In this document: positions 1 through 7,375 of the stretch, one piece after another
How positions within the stretch are numbered: the first letter of the stretch is position 1
Layout of the letters: the number at the start of each line of letters is the position of its first letter
Assembly: GCF_009496155.1 (NCBI RefSeq)
Contig: NZ_WIJP01000007.1
Span: 1 to 64,000, forward strand
Reading direction: 5' to 3'
Length of the DNA stretch: 64,000 nucleotides
From: Streptococcus mitis
GTDB taxonomy: Bacteria; Bacillota; Bacilli; Lactobacillales; Streptococcaceae
Made by a program: the position numbers and the translations under genes
Notes under the pieces: generated by a model
What the model was told of the DNA's origin: nothing
What the model saw: only the letters and a program-made list of their open reading frames with translations
Databases searched by the model: none

Positions 1-238
1 CCCCATTCAAACGTCTCACACTAACTTCCACCATAGCGGAACTTAATCTGAAACGCCTTCAGATGAGGGGATTTTGTGCGCTCTTTTTTTCGATACCTTT
101 CGGCTACAAAAGCGATGAAATCAAGCAGTAGTAAAACCAGTGGAACTTACCCTGACACGGATTTCCACTGGTTTTTATGATTTTTATCAGACTAACTTCC
201 ACTTCTACTAGCGGTGGAACTTAGTTTGGGAATTTAGC
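1..238 (+). mobile_element. IS30-family element, 3' tail (copy A, truncated by window start)
   Basis: These bases are the reverse complement of 10592-10829, the non-coding tail of the complete IS30-family copy, with only a few scattered substitutions and no indel. The transposase reading frame would lie upstream of the window on the plus strand. The element should end at about 238, where the match to the other copy's terminal repeat stops. A strong stem (the two arms of ccagtggaa...ttccactgg near 138-176) probably ends transposase transcription. The copy is inverted relative to copy B. Its target duplication cannot be checked because the other end is outside the window. Confidence 0.9.
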
Positions 239-298
239 TTTTTTATTTCAATCCTAGTAAAATTGAAGTATAAAATCTCCAAAATACTCTAGAAAAAT

Positions 299-345
299 AA
301 AATGCATATCATCAAATTTTTCCAATATCTGATAATATGCATTTT
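299..345 (-). terminator. Hairpin downstream of yaaA, related to the repeat at 1232-1275
   Basis: A perfect 11-bp inverted repeat (aaaatgcatat at 299-309, atatgcatttt at 335-345) lies 79 bases past the yaaA stop. It can act as an intrinsic terminator in either direction, because T or A runs flank it. Sequence and layout (tcagaaaaaYgcata, then an imperfect arm and a loop) resemble the hairpin between yaaA and the next gene, so it may be a copy of a small dispersed palindromic repeat rather than a simple terminator. Confidence 0.6.
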
Positions 346-423
346 TCTGATTTTAAAGATTTTTTAACCAACCTCATACATTTTAGAAAAAAGAAGTTGA
401 TTCTCAATTTGAATTTTTCTCTT

Positions 424-1152
424 TTATACTTCCTTTACAAAAACCAATTTCTGTGGCTGTGACAAATCTTCTCGGTAGGTAAATCCTGCAAAGCTTAAGC
501 CACGAGCTTCCTCCACCGTCTGTACTTGATTTTCAATCAGGGCTGTCAGAAAAGCTCCACGCGCTTTCTTGGAAATAGTTGAATGAATCTTCAGCTGACC
601 ACCCTTGTCCTCCATGAATTTGAAGGTCACCATTTTTTCTCTAATTTCCTTAGAAAATACAGTCTCAAACTCGGACGACAAGAGGGAGAAAATTACTTCT
701 TCCTTCTTCACAGCTTCATCATAGGCTGCCTTCCAATGGCTCTTCAAAGTCTTAGCAGCGACTTTTAATTTCATCAAAAAATCCAAACGGTGAGGGGCCA
801 TAGGTGACAAGGCTGGAACGACTCCGTACAAAGCCGAGGTAATGAAGACATGATTTTCAAGATAAGCTTGTTCTGCCTCGTCCAGTTTGTCTCGCTTGAT
901 ATGACGGTACATAAGTCCATCAAAAAGTTTCAAGGCTGGATAGTGTTGAGCAGTTTGTTTTTTTAAAGCTTGGATATTTTGAAATTCTTCCATTGCCTTC
1001 TCAACTGATACCTTATAAAAACTCTCCAATTGACTAGCAGAATAGAGGGCCAAGGCATCAAGCGCGGCCTGACTTTCTGGTCTTAAAGGTGTTGCCTCGA
1101 TACTTGGCATATCTGTGTTCATTTCTTTTGCTGTTGGGATTAAAATTTTCAT
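424..1152 (-). CDS. yaaA: YaaA family peroxide-stress protein (UPF0246)
   Basis: A 242-residue cytoplasmic protein of the YaaA/DUF328 family. In E. coli YaaA limits intracellular free iron and so protects DNA and proteins during hydrogen peroxide stress; in catalase-negative, peroxide-producing streptococci the role is inferred. The start motif MKILIPTAKEMN and the full length fit the family. No ribosome binding site precedes the ATG. Instead a promoter (-35 TTGGTA, 17 bp, -10 TACACT at 1159-1187) would put the transcript start on the A of the ATG, so the mRNA is probably leaderless. It is monocistronic, flanked by hairpins and next to IS copy A. Confidence 0.9.
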   Translation of the reverse strand: MKILIPTAKEMNTDMPSIEATPLRPESQAALDALALYSASQLESFYKVSVEKAMEEFQNIQALKKQTAQHYPALKLFDGLMYRHIKRDKLDEAEQAYLENHVFITSALYGVVPALSPMAPHRLDFLMKLKVAAKTLKSHWKAAYDEAVKKEEVIFSLLSSEFETVFSKEIREKMVTFKFMEDKGGQLKIHSTISKKARGAFLTALIENQVQTVEEARGLSFAGFTYREDLSQPQKLVFVKEV

Positions 1153-1158
1153 ATTAAT

Positions 1159-1187
1159 AGTGTAGCATATTTTTTTGCCACTACCAA
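1159..1187 (-). promoter_or_regulatory. Promoter of yaaA, predicted leaderless
   Basis: On the minus strand TTGGTA (1187-1182), a 17-bp spacer and TACACT (1164-1159) form a sigma-A promoter. Six bases separate the -10 box from the yaaA ATG, so transcription should begin at or next to the start codon. Confidence 0.6.
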
Positions 1188-1201
1188 GAAATTCATCTGA
1201 A

Positions 1202-1331
1202 AAGAGACTGGGAAAAGGCTTAAAAATCAGAAAAACGCATAATATTAGGTGTTGAACCCTGATACTATGCGTTTTATGATGGAAAGATTTACTTCATTTT
1301 TTCCTGAAATTGAGTTTTTGTCCAGCCTCTT
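1202..1331. repeat. Palindromic intergenic repeat (MITE-like) between yaaA and the next gene
   Basis: The spacer holds nested inverted repeats. The inner pair is aaaacgcata (1232-1241) with tatgcgtttt (1266-1275), extended by an imperfect attagg/cctgat arm. The outer pair is agactggga near 1205 against tccagcct near 1321. The outer part can serve as the terminator of the membrane protein gene ending at 1335. The inner part resembles the hairpin at 299-345, so the two are probably copies of one small repeat. I could not match it with certainty to a named pneumococcal repeat such as RUP or SPRITE. Confidence 0.5.
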
Positions 1332-1334
1332 CCC

Positions 1335-2930
1335 TTACTGCACTTTAAAGGTCTTGAGATAGTTGTCTTTCCCTACTTGACCTTCGAAGGTTTTACCATT
1401 TTCAAGGTAAGGGAGATCATCTGATACTGAGGCCTTAACCTTATAAATCTTGCCATCAACTTTAAAGAAGTAGACGGTGTCTCCCTTGATAACAGCTGAT
1501 TTGAGGTCTGCTACTACACCCTTGATACTTTCAGTGGTTTCATTGTCAATTTCAAGGTCGTTTTTATTGGCGTACTTGCTGAGCAGTTCTTCCACTGTCG
1601 TGGCTACGATAACATTTTGGTACTCAACTGCGTCTACCAGGGCGTACTCTTTGACCAAGCCCGCATTGTCCTTCAAGCCCATGATATACAGAGGTTTGTC
1701 ATTGAGGTTGATGAGGATTGGGAAGGTTGCCTTGTAGGATTTCTCCTGAACAGCACCTTCGGCTGATTCACGGGCTGATTCTTCTGTCGCAGAAGCCAAG
1801 CTATACTTAGTGATTTCTCCTGTTCGCATATTTTCAAGAATAAAACCAAGATTACTTTCATCCGCATTAGCAGAAGTTACACCTGTGTAGAGGTAGATGT
1901 CATTACCGATAGATAAATAATTATAGCCCTTGGTAGTCTGGGTCACGTTTTTCTTGGAAATCATGGCATTCCAGAAACCGTCCTTGTACTTGCCGTTGTA
2001 GTTGATTTGCTCAATAGTTTCCTCAGCTGGATAGACCCTGTCCACCCATTCTGGAACATCTGCCAAGCTGTATTCCTTGGTTTCTCCATTTGTGGCATCC
2101 AAGATAATGACTGAAACAGGACGAGGAACCGCAAGTCCAAATTGCTTTTGGTAAACCGTTGCTACATAGAAAGGATTGCCCTCATCGTCCACCTCGAAAG
2201 ATGGAGTCTTGAAGATCTTGGTAGGATACTTAAAACGCAGGTGACGTTTGACATCGCGGTTAAAATACTCTGAATCAGAATACTTGATTGGAGTCTTCAA
2301 GTCCACCAAGTTGGCATTTCCAGTTACCATGTCCACCTTGATATACTCGCCGATTCCCTTGGCCTGATTATTAAACCATTTGATAGGGTCAGCGTATTCT
2401 AGTGGCGTAACCCGATAAGGTTTCCCATCAATCGTCAATTGAGTATAGGTGTCTGCCGCTACATACTGCGACACCTTATCCGTCAGGGAACCCAAGTAGC
2501 GGTCACCAATTTTTTCAGCAGTGCTTCTATCTAAAATAGGAACCTTACTGGTGTCACTCTTAGGAAATTCAGTAAAGTCTTTTTCCGTCACCGTGACTAC
2601 ATTGGCATAATTTTTAGCCTGAAAAATGCTGGAAGTCACCAAGGAAACCAAGGCTGCTAAGAGAAGAATTCCTCCAATGGAAGCTAAAAGAATTTTCCCC
2701 AACCGATTGATTTTGAAACCCTCTAGATTTAAGGCAGCTTCCGCCTTTCCGTGGCGCACATGAACTGTTTTGACCAGATTTATTCCCTTGCCAAAGCCAA
2801 ATAAGATTGCCACAAGCAATAAATGCCCACAGAGGAAGAAGAGAAATTCCCAGCTGGTTAGATTAAGGGGTGGTAAAAAGATATACCAGGTCGTTGCGAT
2901 AAAAATAAATTCAAAGACTATCCGTTTCAT
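1335..2930 (-). CDS. Large membrane-anchored protein of unknown function
   Basis: A 531-residue protein not assigned to a function. The N-terminal 105 residues have three hydrophobic segments (about 5-22, 27-48 and 78-103) with a basic loop between the second and third (KTVHVRHGK). The remaining 425 residues are hydrophilic and probably extracellular. They contain internally similar stretches (for example two regions reading YSLAD and YSLASA after a 'T.GE' turn), suggesting repeated beta-rich modules. The start is supported by aggaggaaaacaaATG, whose Shine-Dalgarno overlaps the stop of the deformylase gene, so the two genes are co-transcribed and probably coupled. Confidence 0.8.
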   Translation of the reverse strand: MKRIVFEFIFIATTWYIFLPPLNLTSWEFLFFLCGHLLLVAILFGFGKGINLVKTVHVRHGKAEAALNLEGFKINRLGKILLASIGGILLLAALVSLVTSSIFQAKNYANVVTVTEKDFTEFPKSDTSKVPILDRSTAEKIGDRYLGSLTDKVSQYVAADTYTQLTIDGKPYRVTPLEYADPIKWFNNQAKGIGEYIKVDMVTGNANLVDLKTPIKYSDSEYFNRDVKRHLRFKYPTKIFKTPSFEVDDEGNPFYVATVYQKQFGLAVPRPVSVIILDATNGETKEYSLADVPEWVDRVYPAEETIEQINYNGKYKDGFWNAMISKKNVTQTTKGYNYLSIGNDIYLYTGVTSANADESNLGFILENMRTGEITKYSLASATEESARESAEGAVQEKSYKATFPILINLNDKPLYIMGLKDNAGLVKEYALVDAVEYQNVIVATTVEELLSKYANKNDLEIDNETTESIKGVVADLKSAVIKGDTVYFFKVDGKIYKVKASVSDDLPYLENGKTFEGQVGKDNYLKTFKVQ

Positions 2931-2941
2931 TTGTTTTCCTC

Positions 2942-3352
2942 CTAAATGATTCGTCCTTCCAAGTGATCCAGTTCATGCTGGCAAATCTGGGCTGGGAAGC
3001 CTGTCAAGGTCATGGTCTGTTCCTGCCACTTGCTGTCACGATAAGCAACCCTTATGGTTTCATAACGCCTAGTAGGTCTCACACCTGTCAAGGACAAACA
3101 GCCTTCTTCTGTCTCATAAAGTCCTTCATAGGACAGGAGCACTGGGTTAAACATGACCAAAGGAACCAAGCCAAGATTAAAGATAATCACGCGCTTCTGT
3201 ACCCCAATCATATTGGCAGCCAGCCCAACACAAGTCTCACGATTTGCTAATAGTGTATCCTGTAAATCTCTGGCAAGATACAGGTCTTCCTGACTTGCTG
3301 ACTGAGACACCTGAGATAAAAACAAAATATCCTTCACAATTTTCTTTTCCAC
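2942..3352 (-). CDS. Peptide deformylase paralogue with altered motif 1
   Basis: A 136-residue protein with the deformylase fold signatures: motif 1 as GLAANMIG (43-50), motif 2 EGCLSL (83-88) and motif 3 QHELDH (125-130). The metal ligands C85, H126 and H130 and the catalytic E127 are present. The near-invariant Gln of motif 1 (GLAAxQ), which stabilises the transition state, is Met48 here. The protein is also much shorter than the main streptococcal deformylase of about 200 residues. Pneumococcus is known to carry a dispensable second deformylase gene; this is probably that locus. Activity on formyl-methionine is doubtful. It is the first gene of a two-gene operon with the membrane protein downstream. 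Confidence 0.85.
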   Translation of the reverse strand: MEKKIVKDILFLSQVSQSASQEDLYLARDLQDTLLANRETCVGLAANMIGVQKRVIIFNLGLVPLVMFNPVLLSYEGLYETEEGCLSLTGVRPTRRYETIRVAYRDSKWQEQTMTLTGFPAQICQHELDHLEGRII

Positions 3353-3390
3353 TTCCTCACACTCCTCTTACTTTTTACTATATTATAGCA

Positions 3391-3419
3391 ATTATAGCAC
3401 AAAAGCCGATAACTGCAAG
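3391..3419 (-). promoter_or_regulatory. Promoter of the deformylase paralogue operon
   Basis: Minus-strand TTGCAG (3419-3414), 17 bp, then TATAAT (3396-3391). A second TATAAT at 3387-3382 overlaps the likely start region. Confidence 0.55.
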
Positions 3420-3439
3420 CCCTTTCCTTCAACTGTAGC

Positions 3440-3465
3440 AAAAAGCCATCCGAAGATGACTTTTT
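3440..3465. terminator. Terminator of caxP
   Basis: Inverted repeat aaaaagccatc-cgaa-gatgacttttt with a 4-base loop and A/T runs on both sides, immediately after the caxP stop. It works on the minus strand for caxP. Confidence 0.8.
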
Positions 3466-3469
3466 CTTT

Positions 3470-6166
3470 TTAAATCGCATTCTTGTCAAAGCCGAGTTTA
3501 CGTTGAGCAAACTTAACAATTTCGACAATAATAATCATTGAGAAGCTTCCAGTCATGACGATTCCCCATTGTGACAAGTCTAGTTTAGTTACGTGGAAGA
3601 TTCCTTCAAGCGGTTCTACGACGATTGTTGCCATGAGAAGAATGAAGGATACCAAAATGGACCAGTTGAAGGTCTTAGACTTGAATGGGCCAACTGTCAA
3701 GATGGACTGGTAAACCGACTTGACATTGTAGGCATGGAAGAGCTGAATCAAACCAAGGGTTGCAAAAGCCATAGTTAAGGCATCTGCATGAATGGCATGA
3801 TTGTCACCCACATGAACTGGGTAAGCAAGGGCAAGGCCATAAACACTCATAACAAGGGCTGCTTGGAGTACTCCTTGATAAATGATGGAGCTGAAAACAC
3901 CACCTGAGAAGAAGCTTGCCTTACGTCCACGTGGTTTATGGGTCATAACACCTGGCTCCGCAGGTTCAACACCTAGAGCGATAGCTGGGAAGGTATCCGT
4001 TACCAAGTTGATCCACAAGAGATGAACTGGCTGCAAAACATCCCAACCAAACAAGGTCGATAGGAAGATTGTTAATACTTCAGCAGTATTAGCAGAAAGT
4101 AAGTACTGAATAGTCTTTTGAATGTTTGAGAAGACCTTACGTCCCTCTTCAACTGCAACGATAATAGTCGCAAAGTTATCATCTGCAAGAATCATGTCAG
4201 AAGCCCCCTTAGAAACCTCTGTACCAGTGATCCCCATACCGATACCGATATCAGCTGTTTTCAGAGCTGGCGCATCATTGACACCGTCACCTGTCATGGC
4301 AACGACTTTACCTTGTTTTTGCCAGGCCTTGACGATACGAACCTTGTGTTCTGGAGACACGCGGGCGTACACAGAGTATTGACCAACTACTTTTTCAAAG
4401 TCTTCATCAGATAGTTCATTGAGTTCAGCACCAGTTAAAACGTGGCCTTCTGTATCATTTGCATCAATGATTCCCAAACGTTTAGCAATAGCTTCTGCTG
4501 TGTCTTGATGGTCACCCGTAATCATGATTGGACGGATTCCAGCTTCCTTAGCCACACGAACAGCCTCAGCCGCCTCAGGACGTTCAGGGTCAATCATCCC
4601 GATCAAACCAGTGAAGATTAAATCATTTTCAAGCTCTTCAGAAGTGAGGTTTTCTGGAATGTTGTCAATAATCTTATAAGCACCTGCAAGGACACGCAAG
4701 GCTTGATGAGCCATTTCAGAGTTGTTTGTATGAATGAGGTTTGTAACCTTCTCATCAATCGGAGCAATATCCCCAGCCTTATCACGAAGAACACAACGTT
4801 TCAAAAGTTGGTCTGGTGCACCCTTGACTGCTACAAGGAAACGACCATCTGGCAATGGGTGAACCGTTGACATGAGCTTACGGTCAGAGTCAAATGGCAA
4901 TTCAGCTACACGAGGATATTTGTCTAAAAATCCTTTAACATCGTAGCCCTTGTCCAAGGCATACTGGATAAAGGCTGTTTCGGTTGGATCACCAATTAGA
5001 TTGCCTTCCACATCGATTTTCGTATCATTAGCCAAGACAACTGAACGAAGAAGGGGCATTTCAAGACCTAGTTCAATGTCATCAGCTGAGTCATGTAGGA
5101 CTGCATCGTAGAAGACTTTTTCGACGGTCATCTTGTTCATGGTCAGCGTACCAGTCTTATCAGAAGCGATGATTTCAGTTGAACCAAGTGTTTCAACTGC
5201 TGGCAACTTACGAACGATAGAGTTACGTTTAGCTAAGACTTGAGTACCAAGGGCAAGAACGATAGTTACGATAGCAGGAAGCCCTTCTGGGATGGCTGCA
5301 ACGGCAAGTGCAACAGAGGTCATCAACTCACCAAGTGGATTTTTCCCTTGGATAAAGACACCAACTACAAAAGTAACAAGGGCAATGACCAAGATTGCAT
5401 AGGTCAAGACCTTAGAAAGGTTGTTCAAGTTTTGTTTAAGTGGTGTATCTGTCTCATCCGCATCTTGAAGCATACCAGCGATATGACCAACTTCAGTGTA
5501 CATCCCTGTATTGACAACAACACCCATACCACGACCATAGGTTACGTTAGAGTTTTGGAAGGCCATGTTGACACGGTCACCAATACCAGCATCTGCAGCA
5601 AGTTCAACTGTCAAGTCTTTTTCGACTGGCACAGACTCACCTGTAAGAGCTGCTTCTTCGATTTTAAGAGAATTGGCTTCTAATAAACGTAGGTCTGCTG
5701 GTACCACGTCACCTGCTTCAAGGGCAACAATATCTCCAGGTACCAATTCTTTAGAGTCAATCTCAGCCATGTGGCCATCACGAAGAACGCGGGCAGCTGG
5801 ACTAGACATGGATTTGAGGGCTTCGATCGCTTCTTCTGCTTTCCCTTCTTGGTAAACACCAAAGGCAGCGTTGATGATAACCACAGCTAGGATGATAATG
5901 GCATCAGCGATATCTTCCCCTCCAGAAGTCACGACTGATAAGATTGCTGCCGCAACTAGGATGATAATCATCAAATCCTTAAATTGCTCGATGAATTTGA
6001 CCAGTATTGATCGTTTCTCTCCTTCTTCGAGTTCATTGTGGCCAAATTCAGCAAGGCGTTTTTCCGCCTCACTTGATGACAAACCTTGCTCGGTCGCATC
6101 CACAGCCTTCAAGACCTCTTCAGGACTTTGAGTATAAAACGCTTGGCGTTTTTGTTCTTTTGACAT
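3470..6166 (-). CDS. caxP: P-type cation-transporting ATPase (CaxP/MgtA type, Ca2+ efflux)
   Basis: An 898-residue type II P-type ATPase. The phosphorylated Asp is D336 in DKTGTLT; TGES (actuator loop), PEGLPA (TM4 metal site) and the GDGVNDAPALK hinge are all visible, with ten expected membrane helices. In S. pneumoniae this protein (SP_1551, CaxP or MgtA) exports Ca2+ and takes part in Mn2+ homeostasis. A longer frame reaches 6214, but the start at 6166 follows an excellent aaggaggagacac and gives the family's length. The leader holds a manganese riboswitch and terminator. As I recall the pneumococcal neighbour is mntE; here an AT-rich cluster and an IS lie between them. Confidence 0.93.
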   Translation of the reverse strand: MSKEQKRQAFYTQSPEEVLKAVDATEQGLSSSEAEKRLAEFGHNELEEGEKRSILVKFIEQFKDLMIIILVAAAILSVVTSGGEDIADAIIILAVVIINAAFGVYQEGKAEEAIEALKSMSSPAARVLRDGHMAEIDSKELVPGDIVALEAGDVVPADLRLLEANSLKIEEAALTGESVPVEKDLTVELAADAGIGDRVNMAFQNSNVTYGRGMGVVVNTGMYTEVGHIAGMLQDADETDTPLKQNLNNLSKVLTYAILVIALVTFVVGVFIQGKNPLGELMTSVALAVAAIPEGLPAIVTIVLALGTQVLAKRNSIVRKLPAVETLGSTEIIASDKTGTLTMNKMTVEKVFYDAVLHDSADDIELGLEMPLLRSVVLANDTKIDVEGNLIGDPTETAFIQYALDKGYDVKGFLDKYPRVAELPFDSDRKLMSTVHPLPDGRFLVAVKGAPDQLLKRCVLRDKAGDIAPIDEKVTNLIHTNNSEMAHQALRVLAGAYKIIDNIPENLTSEELENDLIFTGLIGMIDPERPEAAEAVRVAKEAGIRPIMITGDHQDTAEAIAKRLGIIDANDTEGHVLTGAELNELSDEDFEKVVGQYSVYARVSPEHKVRIVKAWQKQGKVVAMTGDGVNDAPALKTADIGIGMGITGTEVSKGASDMILADDNFATIIVAVEEGRKVFSNIQKTIQYLLSANTAEVLTIFLSTLFGWDVLQPVHLLWINLVTDTFPAIALGVEPAEPGVMTHKPRGRKASFFSGGVFSSIIYQGVLQAALVMSVYGLALAYPVHVGDNHAIHADALTMAFATLGLIQLFHAYNVKSVYQSILTVGPFKSKTFNWSILVSFILLMATIVVEPLEGIFHVTKLDLSQWGIVMTGSFSMIIIVEIVKFAQRKLGFDKNAI

Positions 6167-6234
6167 GTGTCTCCTCCTTGACATTGTGTGCAAAACAGGC
6201 TCTCTTTTTCCCATCGTATCTTTTCACGACAAAC

Positions 6235-6265
6235 AAAAAGAGACCTGTTAATCATAACAAGTCTC
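6235..6265 (-). terminator. Expression-platform terminator of the Mn2+ riboswitch
   Basis: Minus-strand stem gagacttgtta / taacaggtctc (6265-6255 and 6250-6240) followed by a T run (6239-6235), between the aptamer and the caxP ribosome binding site. When it forms, caxP is not transcribed. Mn2+ binding to the aptamer is expected to favour read-through. Confidence 0.75.
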
Positions 6266-6269
6266 GCTG

Positions 6270-6357
6270 TTTAAGATAGGGCCGGAAAACATACTTTTCA
6301 GTATAAAATTCGGAATGACGACACTATCACAGGTTTCTGCCAGCTACTCCCTTGAGT
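6270..6357 (-). ncRNA. yybP-ykoY (Mn2+-sensing) riboswitch upstream of caxP
   Basis: The minus-strand leader contains the two conserved tracts of the class in order: AAGGGAGTAGC near the 5' side (about 6352-6342), then GTCGTCATTCCG in the middle, and CCGGCCCT closing the basal stem (about 6284-6277). The class binds Mn2+ through docked loops and switches on Mn2+ exporters. The documented pneumococcal case is the leader of this same ATPase. A promoter lies just upstream and a terminator just downstream. Recognition is by eye from conserved sequence and gene context; a covariance-model search would settle it. Confidence 0.88.
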
Positions 6358-6363
6358 AGTACT

Positions 6364-6391
6364 ATTATACCAAATTTTGAAAAGTTTTCAA
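6364..6391 (-). promoter_or_regulatory. Promoter of the riboswitch-caxP transcript
   Basis: Minus-strand TTGAAA (6391-6386), 16 bp, then TATAAT (6369-6364). The start would be near 6357, at the beginning of the aptamer. The foreign glycosyltransferase cluster begins only about 13 bp beyond the -35 box, so the caxP control region is intact. Confidence 0.7.
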
Positions 6392-6403
6392 AGAGTAAAG
6401 ATT

Positions 6404-7375
6404 CTATAAAATTCTATCCTTATCAAAAGTACGTTCACTGATAATATATCTAGGACGACGTTTCGTTTCTAGGTAAATCTTTCCAATATACTCACCAATT
6501 ACTCCCAAACTAATCAATTGTACTCCACCAAGTAAACTAACTATTGCATAGGTGCTTGCCCATCCAGCCACAACCGTACCAACAAACTTACTCCATAAAA
6601 CCCAAACAATCAATAGAAAACTAAAGAGTGACGTCAAAACACCCAGGCTTGTAATCAAACGAATCGGTTTGATTGATAAACTGGTAATACCATCCATAGC
6701 TAAACCAAGCATTTTAGATAGTGGATAATGGCTCTCACCAGCAATTCGTTCATGGCGCTTATATGAAACGTAAGAATATTTAAAACCAACTAAAGGCATT
6801 AAACCACGAAGAAATAGATTAACTTCTTGGAACTTCTCTAACTCCTGCAAAAATCTTTTAGAAACCAAGCGATAATCAGCATGATTAAAAACAACTTCTG
6901 CTCCAAATAAGCGTAGCACGTTATAAAAACCTTCGGCTGTAATTCGTTTAAAAGCAGAGTCCGTATCACGATTATCACGTACACCGTATACAATTTCAGA
7001 ACCACTTTTATATTCTTCAATCATTTTGTCCATACAATTGATATCATCTTGACCATCAGCATCAATGGTAATAACAATATCAGCAAACTGAATAGCTTCA
7101 TACATCCCTGCAAGGACACTACTTTGATGCCCCCTATTACGACTTTGTGATACACCAACCACAGAAGGAATGGAATTAGCATAACTTTCTATCAATTCCC
7201 AAGTCCGATCCTTACTGCCATCATTTACATACATGATTTTACTATGGGGATGTATTTCTTCTTTCTTTACTAATTGTTCAATTTTTTCAACAAACATTGG
7301 ATTAGTATATGGTAGGACTTGCTCTTCGTTATAACATGGAATAACTATATATAAAATTGGATTATTTCTGTTCAT
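6404..7375 (-). CDS. GT2 family glycosyltransferase, polyprenyl-phosphate sugar type (GtrB/CsbB-like)
   Basis: A 323-residue membrane-bound family 2 glycosyltransferase of the DPM1/GtrB type. It has the N-terminal VIPCYNEE nucleotide-sugar motif, VNDGSKD, the metal-binding DADGQDD, the QSRNRGHQ segment and two C-terminal membrane helices (about 230-255 and 265-290). Such enzymes move a sugar from a nucleotide donor to undecaprenyl phosphate on the inner membrane face; the lipid-linked sugar is then used outside by a GT-C enzyme. The start overlaps the preceding gene by 14 bp and its ribosome binding site (aggagtg) lies inside that gene, so the cluster is translated as a unit. The sugar is unknown. 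Confidence 0.88.
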   Translation of the reverse strand: MNRNNPILYIVIPCYNEEQVLPYTNPMFVEKIEQLVKKEEIHPHSKIMYVNDGSKDRTWELIESYANSIPSVVGVSQSRNRGHQSSVLAGMYEAIQFADIVITIDADGQDDINCMDKMIEEYKSGSEIVYGVRDNRDTDSAFKRITAEGFYNVLRLFGAEVVFNHADYRLVSKRFLQELEKFQEVNLFLRGLMPLVGFKYSYVSYKRHERIAGESHYPLSKMLGLAMDGITSLSIKPIRLITSLGVLTSLFSFLLIVWVLWSKFVGTVVAGWASTYAIVSLLGGVQLISLGVIGEYIGKIYLETKRRPRYIISERTFDKDRIL

